From Streptomyces mutomycini (GTDB taxonomy: Bacteria; Actinomycetota; Actinomycetes; Streptomycetales; Streptomycetaceae), in contig NZ_MAPV01000202.1 in assembly GCF_001700505.1 (NCBI RefSeq), positions 1 to 32,056 of the forward strand: DNA of 32,056 nucleotides, in the 5' to 3' direction. A model generated the notes under the pieces. That model was not told the origin of the DNA. It did not search any database and saw only the letters and a program-made list of their open reading frames with translations. Shown here piece after piece: positions 22,596 to 29,919 of this stretch. The position numbers were made by a program, and so were the translations under genes. Numbering within the stretch: position 1 is the stretch's first letter; every line of letters begins with the position of its first letter.

Positions 22596-24395
22596 TCAGC
22601 GGGTCGCGCGGTTGACCGCGGAGACGACCGCCTTGAGCGAGGCGCGCGTGGTGTTGGCGTCGATACCGATGCCCCACAGCACCTTGCCGTCGATCGCGCA
22701 CTCGATGTAGGAGGCGGCCTGGGCGCTGGCACCCTCACTCATCGTGTGCTCGGTGTAGTCCAGCAGGCGGGCGTCGATGCCGATGGCCTGCAGCGCTTCG
22801 AAGAACGCGGAGATCGGACCGTTGCCCGTGCCGGTCAGCACAGTGTCCGAGCCGTCGACGGTGGCCTCGACGGTGATGGTGTCCTGGCCGTCGGAACCGG
22901 TGGTCGTCTGACCGGAACGGATCTGCACCCGCCCCCAGGCGTTCTCGGGGCTCGGCAGGTACTCGTCCCGGAAGGTCGACCAGATCTGGGTCGGCGTGAC
23001 CTCGCCGCCCTCGGCGTCGGTCTTGGCCTGAATGATCCGGGAGAACTCGATCTGCATCCGGCGCGGCAGGTCCAGCTTGTGGTCGTTCTTCAGGACGTAG
23101 GCGATTCCGCCCTTGCCGGACTGCGAGTTGACCCGGATGACCGCCTCGTAGGAGCGGCCGACGTCCTTCGGGTCGATCGGCAGATACGGCACCGCCCACT
23201 CGAGGTCGTCGACGGTGACGCCCTCGCCCCGGGCGGCCGCGTCGGCCTCCATGGCGTCGAAGCCCTTCTTGATGGCGTCCTGGTGGGAGCCGGAGAAGGC
23301 CGTGTAGACCAGGTCACCCGCGTAGGGGTGGCGCGGGTGGACCTCCATCTGGTTGCAGTACTCGCTGGTGCGGCGGATCTCGTCGATCTGCGAGAAGTCG
23401 ATCTGCGGGTCGACGCCCTGCGAGAACAGGTTCATGCCCAGGGTGACCAGGTCGACGTTGCCGGTGCGCTCACCCTGGCCGAACAGGCAGCCCTCGATGC
23501 GGTCGGCACCCGCCATGACCGCCAGTTCGGCGGCGGCGACGGCGGTGCCGCGGTCGTTGTGCGGGTGGACCGACAGGCAGACGTACTCACGGCGGGTCAG
23601 GTTCCGGGACATCCACTCGAACCGGTCCGCGTGGGTGGAAGGCGTCGAACGCTCCACGGTGGCGGGCAGGTTGAGGATGATCTCGCGGCCCTCCTCGGGC
23701 TGCCAGACGTCACAGACGGCCTCGCAGACCTCCAGGGCGAAGTCCAGCTCGGTGTCGGTGAAGATCTCGGGGCTGTACTGGTAGCCGAAGATCGTCCCGT
23801 CGCCGAGGATCTTGTCCGCGTACTCCATGACCAGACGGGTGCCGTCCACGGCGATCTGCTTGACCTCCTCCTTCGAGCCGCGGAAGACCACACGGCGGAA
23901 GGTGGGGGCGGTGGCGTTGTACAGGTGGACGGTGGCGCGCCGCGCACCGACCAGCGACTCGACGGTCCGCTCGATCAGTTCCTCGCGGGCCTGCGTCAGG
24001 ACGGAGATCGTCACGTCCTCGGGAATGGCGCCCTCTTCGATGATCGAGCGCACGAAGGCGAAGTCGGTCTCGCCGGAGGACGGGAAACCGACCTCGATCT
24101 CCTTGTAGCCCATGCGTACGAGCAGGTCGAACATCTCGCGCTTACGGGCCGGCGACATGGGGTCGATCAGGGCCTGGTTGCCGTCGCGCAGGTCGGTGGA
24201 CAGCCAGCGGGGCGCCCGGGTGATGCGGTTGTCCGGCCAGGTGCGGTCTGAGATGTCGACGGCCTCGTAACCGCGGTACTTGTGGACCGGCATCCCCGAA
24301 GGCTTCTGCAGCTGCTTCGCGTTGGTCACCGGCGTGGGTCCACCGACGGGGGTGATGACGGCATCGGTGTGCGCGGGGGGATTCACTGCGGTCAT
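22596..24395 (-). CDS. leuA: 2-isopropylmalate synthase
   Basis: First committed enzyme of leucine synthesis: acetyl-CoA + 2-oxoisovalerate to 2-isopropylmalate. The 599 residues fit the long actinobacterial form: a ~35-residue N-terminal extension, a TIM barrel with STDLRDGNQALIDPM (metal ligand Asp71), VHPHNDRGTA (His277 and His279) and GCLFGQGERTGNVDL, then linker and the C-terminal leucine-binding regulatory domain (about 460-599, DTITVEATVDGSDTVLTGTGNGPISAF). The ATG at 24395 has AGGAG nine bases upstream. It is preceded by a leucine-rich leader peptide gene and a hairpin, so expression is probably set by leucyl-tRNA supply as well as by feedback inhibition of the enzyme. It is divergent from the M4 protease gene. 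Confidence 0.97.
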   Translation of the reverse strand: MTAVNPPAHTDAVITPVGGPTPVTNAKQLQKPSGMPVHKYRGYEAVDISDRTWPDNRITRAPRWLSTDLRDGNQALIDPMSPARKREMFDLLVRMGYKEIEVGFPSSGETDFAFVRSIIEEGAIPEDVTISVLTQAREELIERTVESLVGARRATVHLYNATAPTFRRVVFRGSKEEVKQIAVDGTRLVMEYADKILGDGTIFGYQYSPEIFTDTELDFALEVCEAVCDVWQPEEGREIILNLPATVERSTPSTHADRFEWMSRNLTRREYVCLSVHPHNDRGTAVAAAELAVMAGADRIEGCLFGQGERTGNVDLVTLGMNLFSQGVDPQIDFSQIDEIRRTSEYCNQMEVHPRHPYAGDLVYTAFSGSHQDAIKKGFDAMEADAAARGEGVTVDDLEWAVPYLPIDPKDVGRSYEAVIRVNSQSGKGGIAYVLKNDHKLDLPRRMQIEFSRIIQAKTDAEGGEVTPTQIWSTFRDEYLPSPENAWGRVQIRSGQTTTGSDGQDTITVEATVDGSDTVLTGTGNGPISAFFEALQAIGIDARLLDYTEHTMSEGASAQAASYIECAIDGKVLWGIGIDANTTRASLKAVVSAVNRATR

Positions 24396-24456
24396 GGCGT
24401 ACGGCTCCTCTGAGGTCCAGCAGGGGCGGCCGACTGTGTCGCTGCAACAGCGAACT

Positions 24457-24500
24457 CCGCGGGGAGGGAGCCGGCCTACGACTACAGGCCCTCGCCGCGG
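24457..24500 (-). promoter_or_regulatory. leuA leader hairpin (attenuator candidate)
   Basis: On the plus strand CCGCGGGGAGGG (24457-24468) and CCCTCGCCGCGG (24489-24500) are complementary with minor mismatch, and GGCCT/AGGCC (24473-24477, 24486-24490) offers alternative inner pairing. In the transcript the first arm lies inside codons 10-14 of the leader peptide, right after the leucine codons, so a stalled ribosome would cover it. The other arm contains GGCTCCCTC, which can alternatively pair with GAGGAGCC at the leuA ribosome binding site. A second small hairpin (24439-24453) follows. No T-run is present, so the mechanism may not be classical termination. Confidence 0.65.
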
Positions 24501-24529
24501 CAGCTAAGAAGGAGCAGCCCGAAACGCAT
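24482..24529 (-). CDS. leuA leader peptide
   Basis: A 15-codon frame, MRFGLLLLSCRGEGL then TAG, ends 86 bp upstream of the leuA start. Codons 5-8 are four successive leucine codons (CTG CTC CTT CTT), two of them CTT, a rare codon in this GC-rich genome. Its codons 10-14 form one arm of the hairpin at 24457-24500. Leader peptides of this type upstream of leuA have been proposed for actinobacteria from comparative work. Such a peptide senses leucyl-tRNA; the product itself probably has no function. Confidence 0.85.
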   Translation of the reverse strand: MRFGLLLLSCRGEGL

Positions 24530-24610
24530 GATGCGGCAACACTAACCGAGGGGCGCCTGTTGCGTCGGTCCGTATCAGTATGCGGGATCGGGCCGCCGTG
24601 GAGGCACAAC

Positions 24611-24624
24611 AGTGATAGATCACT
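24611..24624. promoter_or_regulatory. Inverted repeat in the leuA/protease divergent region
   Basis: AGTGAT and ATCACT are perfect 6-bp arms around AG. The site is 82 bp upstream of the leader peptide start and 65 bp upstream of the protease start, so it could serve either gene. The binding protein is unknown. Confidence 0.35.
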
Positions 24625-24688
24625 CCATTTCGTCAATCGTCATCGCAACCAGTGACATCGGTGGTGACGGAGTGCCACAGTCGTTTGC

Positions 24689-25765
24689 ATGCAGCCTCGA
24701 CCGAAAAACGGGCTCCAGCCCGTCTTCTGCACCATCGTGCCGCCCCACGTCCTCGACAAGCTGTCCCAGGCCGACGATCCGCGCCTGGCCGATCCCGCAC
24801 GGCGCACCCTGGAGGCCGACGGCGCCAGGCGCCACCACCGGCGGGTGACCGCGCTCGCCCGGACCCCCGGAGCCGCCCGCACCTCCGCCCCGGTCCCGGC
24901 CAAGCCCCACCGCACCCTGTACGACTGCCGTCACGGCACGGACCTGCCGGGCGTCAAGGTCCGCGACGAGGGTGACGAAGCCACCCAGGACGCCAGCGTC
25001 AACCGCGCGTACGCCGGGCTCGGCGCCACCTTCGACCTGCTGCTCACGGAGTACGGACGCAGCTCGATCGACGGCAAGGGGCTGCCGCTCATCGGCTCCG
25101 TGCACTACGACGAGAAGTACAACAACGCGTTCTTCGACGGCGAGCAGATGGTCTTCGGGGACGGCGACGGGGAGATCTTCCTCGACTTCACCGTCGCCAT
25201 CGACGTGATCGCCCACGAACTGGCCCACGGGCTCACCCAGTACACGGCCAACCTCGCCTACGAGGGCCAGTCGGGCGCGCTCAACGAGTCCGTGTCGGAC
25301 GTCTTCGGCTCCCTGGTCAAGCAGTACTCACTGGGCCAGAGCGCGGACCAGGGAGACTGGCTGATCGGTGCGGGGCTGCTCGCCCCCAGGGTCAGCGGCG
25401 TCGCGCTGCGCTCGATGAAGGCTCCCGGCACGGCGTACGACGACGACGTGCTCGGCAAGGACCCGCAGCCCGCCTCGATGGACGACTACGTCGAGACGGA
25501 CGAGGACAACGGGGGCGTCCACATCAACTCCGGCATCCCCAACCGGGCCTTCTACCTGCTGGCCACGGCTCTCGGCGGCAACGCCTGGGAGCGGGCCGGC
25601 CAGATCTGGTTCGACGTGCTGACCGGCGGAGAGCTGGCCCAGGACGCGTCCTTCACGGACTTCGCCAAGCTGACCGTCGCGGCTGCGCGGCACAGGTTCG
25701 GGGAGGGTGACGAGGCCGAGGCGGTGCTGAAGGCCTGGTCGGAGGTGGGCGTGCCGACCCGGTGA
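24689..25765 (+). CDS. M4-family (thermolysin/protealysin-like) zinc metalloprotease
   Basis: A 358-residue neutral metallopeptidase. It has no signal peptide; instead a short N-terminal propeptide begins PVFCTIVPPHVLDKL, the layout of protealysin-type precursors rather than secreted thermolysin. The catalytic domain shows HELAH (His176, Glu177, His180), the third zinc ligand Glu200 in GALNESVSD, and the transition-state His278 in GGVHINSGIPNRAFY. The enzyme is probably kept inside the cell or exported without a Sec signal. The next gene, 51 bp on, encodes an emfourin-type inhibitor, so the pair resembles the protealysin/emfourin operons known from Serratia. No good ribosome binding site precedes the ATG; the start is set by propeptide homology. 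Confidence 0.92.
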   Translation: MQPRPKNGLQPVFCTIVPPHVLDKLSQADDPRLADPARRTLEADGARRHHRRVTALARTPGAARTSAPVPAKPHRTLYDCRHGTDLPGVKVRDEGDEATQDASVNRAYAGLGATFDLLLTEYGRSSIDGKGLPLIGSVHYDEKYNNAFFDGEQMVFGDGDGEIFLDFTVAIDVIAHELAHGLTQYTANLAYEGQSGALNESVSDVFGSLVKQYSLGQSADQGDWLIGAGLLAPRVSGVALRSMKAPGTAYDDDVLGKDPQPASMDDYVETDEDNGGVHINSGIPNRAFYLLATALGGNAWERAGQIWFDVLTGGELAQDASFTDFAKLTVAAARHRFGEGDEAEAVLKAWSEVGVPTR

Positions 25766-25816
25766 CCGGGTAAGTACGAGCGGGGCCGTCCGGACGCCAG
25801 GCAGGAGCCAGTACGC

Positions 25817-26083
25817 ATGCGCATTCAGGTGAGCCGGACCGGCGGGTTCGCGGGCATCGCACGCCACGGCGAGGTCGAGACCGCGGGACGGCCCGACGCC
25901 GCCGACTGGGAGGCCCTGGCCGAGGCGGCGGTCGCCGGCGGCCGGGGCGGCCCGCCCGCGGGGGTGCCGGACGGCTTCCGCTACCGGATCACCGTGGGCG
26001 ACCTGGCGGTCGACTGCGCGGACCCCCGGCTGACCGAGGCGCAGCGGACGCTGATCTCCCGGGTCCTGAAAGAGGGCGCTTAG
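25817..26083 (+). CDS. Emfourin-type protease inhibitor
   Basis: An 88-residue protein beginning MRIQVSRTGGFAGI, with the later pattern DGFRYRITVGDL and LTEAQRTLISRVL. This matches emfourin, the small cytoplasmic inhibitor that binds protealysin-like M4 proteases. It has no signal peptide. It follows the M4 protease gene by 51 bp in the same direction, as expected for an enzyme/inhibitor pair in which the inhibitor shields the cytoplasm from mature protease. Assignment rests on the N-terminal RxGG pattern, size and position. Confidence 0.8.
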   Translation: MRIQVSRTGGFAGIARHGEVETAGRPDAADWEALAEAAVAGGRGGPPAGVPDGFRYRITVGDLAVDCADPRLTEAQRTLISRVLKEGA

Positions 26084-26139
26084 CCCCGGGTCTGCCGGCA
26101 CCCTTGAGGCGCACCGGCGACCCGGCCCGGGAGACCGGC

Positions 26140-26295
26140 CTCAGAACCCCGGCTTGCGCAGCTGCTTCGGGACCCACCCCACACGCAGCGCTCGCACCCC
26201 TCGGCCCAGGAGCCTCAGCGGCTTCGCACTGCTGCGCCGGCCTCCGACCACCGGTCCGGGGCCGCTCAGAACCCCAGCTTGCGCAGCTGCTTCGG
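26140..26295. repeat. 31-bp direct repeat: duplicated 3' end of era
   Basis: Bases 26140-26170 and 26265-26295 are identical except at one position (26151 G versus 26276 A). The inner copy is the true era end, coding PKQLRKLGF plus the stop. The outer copy codes PKQLRKPGF plus a stop on the same strand. The copies are 125 bp apart, with 94 bp of unrelated GC-rich sequence between them. It may be a tandem duplication remnant or the two ends of a tiny inserted element. Confidence 0.85.
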
Positions 26296-27285
26296 ATCGC
26301 GCTGCCAGTCCTTGGCGACCTTCACGTGCAGGTCCAGGAAGACCGGTGTGCCCAGCAGGGCCTCGATGTGCTTGCGTGACTTCGTGCCGACGTCCTTGAG
26401 CCGCTTGCCCTTCGGGCCGATGATGATGCCCTTCTGGCTGGGCCGCTCGATGTAGACGTTCGCGTGGATGTCCAGCAGCGGCTTGTCCGCCGGCCGGTCC
26501 TCGCGGGGCAGCATCTCCTCGACCACGACCGCGATGGAGTGCGGCAGCTCGTCCCGTACGCCTTCCAGCGCGGCCTCGCGGATCAGCTCCGCGACCATGA
26601 CCATCTCGGGCTCGTCGGTGAGGTCGCCCTCCGGGTAGAGCGGGGGGCTCTCGGGCAGCAGCGGCGCGATGAGGTCGGCGAGCAGACTCACCTGGCCTGC
26701 CCCTCGCCCCCCACCACCCTTGTTCGAGGGACTGCGTCCCCCCTCCTGCTCCTCCTTGACCGCGGAGACCGGCACGATCTCGGCCCACTCGAAGCCGAGC
26801 TCGTCGGCCAGGGCGGAGACGGCGAGCAGCTGCTCGGCGAGCGCCCTGGGCTCGACCAGGTCGGTCTTGGTGATGATCGCGATCTTCGGGGTCTTCTTGA
26901 TCCCGGCGAGTTCCTTGACGATGAACTTGTCGCCGGGGCCGAGCTTCTGGTCGGCCGGCAGGCAGAAGCCGATGACGTCGACCTCGGCCCAGGTGGTCCG
27001 CACGACGTCGTTCAACCGCTCCCCGAGCAGCGTGCGCGGCTTGTGGAGGCCCGGCGTGTCCACCAGGATCAGCTGGGCGTCGTCACGGTGCACGATGCCC
27101 CGCACCGTGTGCCGGGTGGTCTGGGGGCGGTTGGAAGTGATCGCCACCTTCTGACCGACCAGAGCGTTCGTGAGGGTGGACTTGCCCGCGTTGGGGCGGC
27201 CCACGAAGCAGGCGAAGCCGGCCCGGTGGGGGGCGGTGTTCTCAGCCTGCTGCGCAGCAGCTTCTGTGTTCGGTCGGGCGCTCAT
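26266..27285 (-). CDS. era: GTPase Era
   Basis: Ribosome assembly GTPase that binds the 3' end of 16S rRNA. The 339 residues carry the G domain (P-loop GRPNAGKS 29-36; switch region TTRHTVRG; G3 DTPG 76-79; G4 TKTD 139-142; G5 VSAVK 173-177) and the C-terminal KH domain with GIIIGPKGKRLKDVG. The protein is longer than E. coli Era (about 300). Residues 181-197 form a Gly/Arg/Ser-rich insert (EGGRSPSNKGGGGRGAG) between G5 and the next helix. ATG at 27285 is chosen; the frame extends 11 codons further without support. It is the last gene of the phoH-ybeY-CBS cluster. Its 3' end is duplicated downstream. Confidence 0.95.
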   Translation of the reverse strand: MSARPNTEAAAQQAENTAPHRAGFACFVGRPNAGKSTLTNALVGQKVAITSNRPQTTRHTVRGIVHRDDAQLILVDTPGLHKPRTLLGERLNDVVRTTWAEVDVIGFCLPADQKLGPGDKFIVKELAGIKKTPKIAIITKTDLVEPRALAEQLLAVSALADELGFEWAEIVPVSAVKEEQEGGRSPSNKGGGGRGAGQVSLLADLIAPLLPESPPLYPEGDLTDEPEMVMVAELIREAALEGVRDELPHSIAVVVEEMLPREDRPADKPLLDIHANVYIERPSQKGIIIGPKGKRLKDVGTKSRKHIEALLGTPVFLDLHVKVAKDWQRDPKQLRKLGF

Positions 27286-27301
27286 GGCGCCCATTCTCCC
27301 C

Positions 27302-27347
27302 GATCCGGGCGGCGGCATTGCACAGCAGGGCGCCGCCGCCCCGGATC
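27302..27347 (-). terminator. Hairpin between the deaminase-like gene and era
   Basis: GATCCGGGCGGCGGC (from 27302) pairs with GCCGCCGCCCCGGATC (ending 27347) with one bulged base and a 15-base loop. The stem includes two bases of the stop codon of the deaminase-like gene. It may partly uncouple era from the upstream genes. Confidence 0.6.
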
Positions 27348-27699
27348 AGCCCGCGGTCGAGGCGGACCGGAGCGTCCCGTCGGGCCCCGCCAGCAGCACC
27401 GGGGTGTCCGGTCCGCCCAGGTCACGGACGGCGGCGCGGTCCGCGTCCGAGGCGGTCCCGGCCTCGGAGACGACGGCCGCCGCCTCCAGGGACGTGGCAC
27501 CACTGGCCACCGCCATGGCGACAGCGGTCTGCAGCGCGCTGAGCTTCAGCGACTCCAGGGCCACGGTGCCGGCGGCGTACGTACGTCCTGTCTCGTCCCG
27601 TACCGCCGCGCCCTCAGGCACTCCGTTGCGGGCGCGGACGCTGCGCGCCAGCGTGACGATCTTGCGGTCCTCGGCGGCGAGCTCTGTGCTGTCGGTCAT
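27346..27699 (-). CDS. Cytidine deaminase-like protein lacking the catalytic zinc site
   Basis: A 117-residue protein with the cytidine deaminase fold pattern: the early GAAVRDETGRTYAAGTVALES corresponds to the substrate loop of Cdd, and the helix SALQTAVAMAVASGA corresponds to the catalytic helix. The CAE signature of real deaminases is replaced by Ala55-Leu56-Gln57, and the later PCxxC zinc motif is absent. It should therefore not deaminate cytidine by the known mechanism. Many Streptomyces genomes carry such a gene at this place, usually labelled cytidine deaminase. Its position between mmcQ-like and era genes mirrors cdd next to era in other bacteria. The ATG at 27699 begins the conserved part; the longer open frame is not supported. 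Confidence 0.8.
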   Translation of the reverse strand: MTDSTELAAEDRKIVTLARSVRARNGVPEGAAVRDETGRTYAAGTVALESLKLSALQTAVAMAVASGATSLEAAAVVSEAGTASDADRAAVRDLGGPDTPVLLAGPDGTLRSASTAG

Positions 27700-27779
27700 G
27701 CGCCGAGCATACGAAGGTGGTGCGCGTCCGCCGGACGACGGGGTCCTCGTGCGCCCGCCGGACGTGGCAGGGCAGCCCC

Positions 27780-28133
27780 TTACGGACGGTCCAGGCGAAG
27801 CCGCTCCGCCTTGGGGAGCCCGGCCACCACGAGGTCGTAGCTGTCCTCCACGAGCTCCCGGACCATCCGGTCCGGGAGCCCGGAGACCGTCACGGTGTTC
27901 CAGTGCCGCTTGTTCAGGTGCCAGCCGGGGACGATCGCGGCATGGTCCTTGCGGAGCCGCAGCGCCTCGTCCGGATCGCACTTGAGGCTGACCTGAAGAG
28001 GCCGCGCGTCGAGCGCGCTGAGGGCGAACATCTTTCCCAGGACCTTGAAGACCGAGGCCTCGGGCCCGAAGGGGAACTCCTCCGCGCTCGCGTTGAACTC
28101 CAGGCAGAACGTACGCAGCTCCTGGGGAGTCAT
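27780..28133 (-). CDS. MmcQ/YjbR-family protein
   Basis: A 117-residue single-domain protein of the MmcQ/YjbR family (CyaY-like fold): MTPQELRTFCLEF, FPFGPEASVFKVLGKMFAL, LKCDPDEALRLR and PGWHLNKRHWNTVTVSG. Family members are annotated as DNA-binding, but the biochemical role is not established. The ATG overlaps the stop of the upstream CBS-domain gene by four bases (ATGA), so the two are translationally coupled. The deaminase-like gene follows after 80 bp. Confidence 0.9.
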   Translation of the reverse strand: MTPQELRTFCLEFNASAEEFPFGPEASVFKVLGKMFALSALDARPLQVSLKCDPDEALRLRKDHAAIVPGWHLNKRHWNTVTVSGLPDRMVRELVEDSYDLVVAGLPKAERLRLDRP

Positions 28134-29413
28134 ACCGCTTCCATTCCCTCCGGTTCCACCAGCACCGTGACGATCTTGTTCCGGCGGCCCGCCGGGGACT
28201 CCGCGGTCAGGCGGAGCTTGCGTCCGTCGGGAAGGTCGACGATGGAGGAGGCTCCGGAGATCGGGACCCGCCCGAGCGCCTTGGCCAGCAGGCCTCCGAC
28301 CGTCTCCACGTCCTCGTCGTCGTACGCGTCGAGGCCGAACAGCTCCCCGAGGTCGCCGATGTCGAGCCGGGCGGTCACCCGGAAGCAACCGTTCTCCAGC
28401 TCCTGCACCGGCGGGAGTTCGCGGTCGTACTCGTCGGTGATCTCGCCGACGATCTCCTCGAGGATGTCCTCGATGGTGACGATGCCGGCCGTGCCGCCGT
28501 ACTCGTCGATGACGACGGCGACGTGACTGCGGTCCTGCTGCATCTCGCGCAGCAGGTCACCGGCGTTCTTCGTGTCGGGGACGAACGCGGCGGGGCGCAT
28601 CGCCGTGGAGACCAGGTCCGCCTCCGCGTCCCGGTTGATGTGCGTCTTGCGGACCAGGTCCTTCAGATAGACGACGCCGACGATGTCGTCCTCGTTCTCC
28701 CCGGTCACCGGGATACGGGAGAAGCCGGAGCGCAGTGCGAGGGTCAGTGCCTGACGGACCGTCTTGTACCGCTCGATGCAGACCAGGTCGGTGCGGGGCA
28801 CCATGACTTCGCGCACGAGGGTGTCACCGAGCTCGAAGACCGAGTGCACCATGCGGCGTTCGTCGTCCTCGATGAGCGACTCCTGCTCGGCGAGGTCGAC
28901 CATCGCGCGCAGTTCGGCCTCGCTGGCGAAGGGCCCCTTGCGGAAGCCCTTGCCCGGGGTCAGCGCGTTGCCCAGGAGGATCAGCAGCTGCGGGACCGGC
29001 CCCATGATCCTGGCCAGCGGCAGCAGGACGTACGCCGCGGCCGTGGCGGTGTTCAGCGGGTGCTGGCGGCCGATGGTGCGCGGCGAGACACCTATGGCGA
29101 CGTAACTGACGAGGACCATCACGCCCATGGCGACGGCGAGGGCCTGCCAGGTCTCGGTGAACTCCTGGAGGCAGGCGTAGGTGACGAGCACGCCCGCCGA
29201 CATCTCGCAGGCGACCCGGACGAGCAGTGCCACGTTGAGATAGCGGGTGGGGTCGGCGGCGACCTGTTCGAGCTTGGCGCTGCCACGGCGCCCCACCCGG
29301 ACGGCCTCGGCCGCGCGGAAGCTCGACGTACGCGCGATACCGGCCTCGGCACAGGCCGCGAGCCAGCCGACGACGACGAGCAGGACGGCGCCCGAGATGA
29401 GGGGGAAGCTCAT
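28130..29413 (-). CDS. CBS-domain membrane protein (CorC/HlyC, CNNM-like family)
   Basis: A 427-residue inner-membrane protein: a DUF21/CNNM transmembrane domain (about 1-150, four hydrophobic segments), a CBS pair (about 200-330; VMVPRTDLVCI ... SGFSRIPVTGENEDDIVGVVYLKDLV and DRSHVAVVIDEYGGTAGIVTIEDILEEIVGEI), and a C-terminal CorC_HlyC domain (about 345-425). Relatives are implicated in magnesium or cobalt efflux; the hemolysin label is historical. The ATG overlaps the ybeY stop (ATGA), and its own stop overlaps the next gene's ATG. Its place in the phoH-ybeY-era cluster suggests a link between Mg levels and ribosome assembly; that is inference. Confidence 0.92.
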   Translation of the reverse strand: MSFPLISGAVLLVVVGWLAACAEAGIARTSSFRAAEAVRVGRRGSAKLEQVAADPTRYLNVALLVRVACEMSAGVLVTYACLQEFTETWQALAVAMGVMVLVSYVAIGVSPRTIGRQHPLNTATAAAYVLLPLARIMGPVPQLLILLGNALTPGKGFRKGPFASEAELRAMVDLAEQESLIEDDERRMVHSVFELGDTLVREVMVPRTDLVCIERYKTVRQALTLALRSGFSRIPVTGENEDDIVGVVYLKDLVRKTHINRDAEADLVSTAMRPAAFVPDTKNAGDLLREMQQDRSHVAVVIDEYGGTAGIVTIEDILEEIVGEITDEYDRELPPVQELENGCFRVTARLDIGDLGELFGLDAYDDEDVETVGGLLAKALGRVPISGASSIVDLPDGRKLRLTAESPAGRRNKIVTVLVEPEGMEAV

Positions 29414-29907
29414 GAGACGGTGGGGGCCGGCGACGGACCGGTGAGGCCGCGCTCACCGCGCCAGCCGTCGACGATCGCCGCCTGGAGGCCGAACATCTCG
29501 GCCTTCTCGTCGGGCTCCTCGTGGTCGTAGCCGAGGAGGTGCAGCACCCCGTGGACCGTGAGGAGCTGGAGCTCCTCGTCCATGGAGTGCTGCGTCTCGG
29601 CGTCCTCGCCCTGCTTCTTCGCGACCTCCGGACAGAGCACGATGTCGCCGAGGAGCCCCTGCGGGGGCTCCTCGTCGTCCTTGGCCGGGGGACGGAGCTC
29701 GTCCATCGGGAAGGACATGACATCCGTGGGGCCCGGGAGGTCCATCCACTGGATGTGGAGCTGCTCCATGGCGGCGGCGTCCACCACGATCACCGAGAGT
29801 TCGGACAGCGGATGGATCCGCATCCGGGCGAGCGCGTAGCGGGCGATGTCGAGGATCGCCTGCTCGTCGACCTCGGTTCCGGACTCGTTGTTGACGTCGA
29901 TCGACAT
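29410..29907 (-). CDS. ybeY: Endoribonuclease YbeY (rRNA maturation factor)
   Basis: Single-strand endoribonuclease needed for 16S rRNA 3' end processing and ribosome quality control. The 165 residues contain the zinc motif HGVLHLLGYDH (His119, His123, His129) and the PTDVMSFPMDE motif. There is an acidic insert (about 74-82, AKDDEEPPQ) before GDIVLCPEVA and a short Pro/Ser tail. Its stop overlaps the CBS-domain gene start by four bases, and it begins 12 bp after the phoH stop, so translation is tightly coupled. Confidence 0.96.
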   Translation of the reverse strand: MSIDVNNESGTEVDEQAILDIARYALARMRIHPLSELSVIVVDAAAMEQLHIQWMDLPGPTDVMSFPMDELRPPAKDDEEPPQGLLGDIVLCPEVAKKQGEDAETQHSMDEELQLLTVHGVLHLLGYDHEEPDEKAEMFGLQAAIVDGWRGERGLTGPSPAPTVS

Positions 29908-29919
29908 GGTGCGCTGCGA

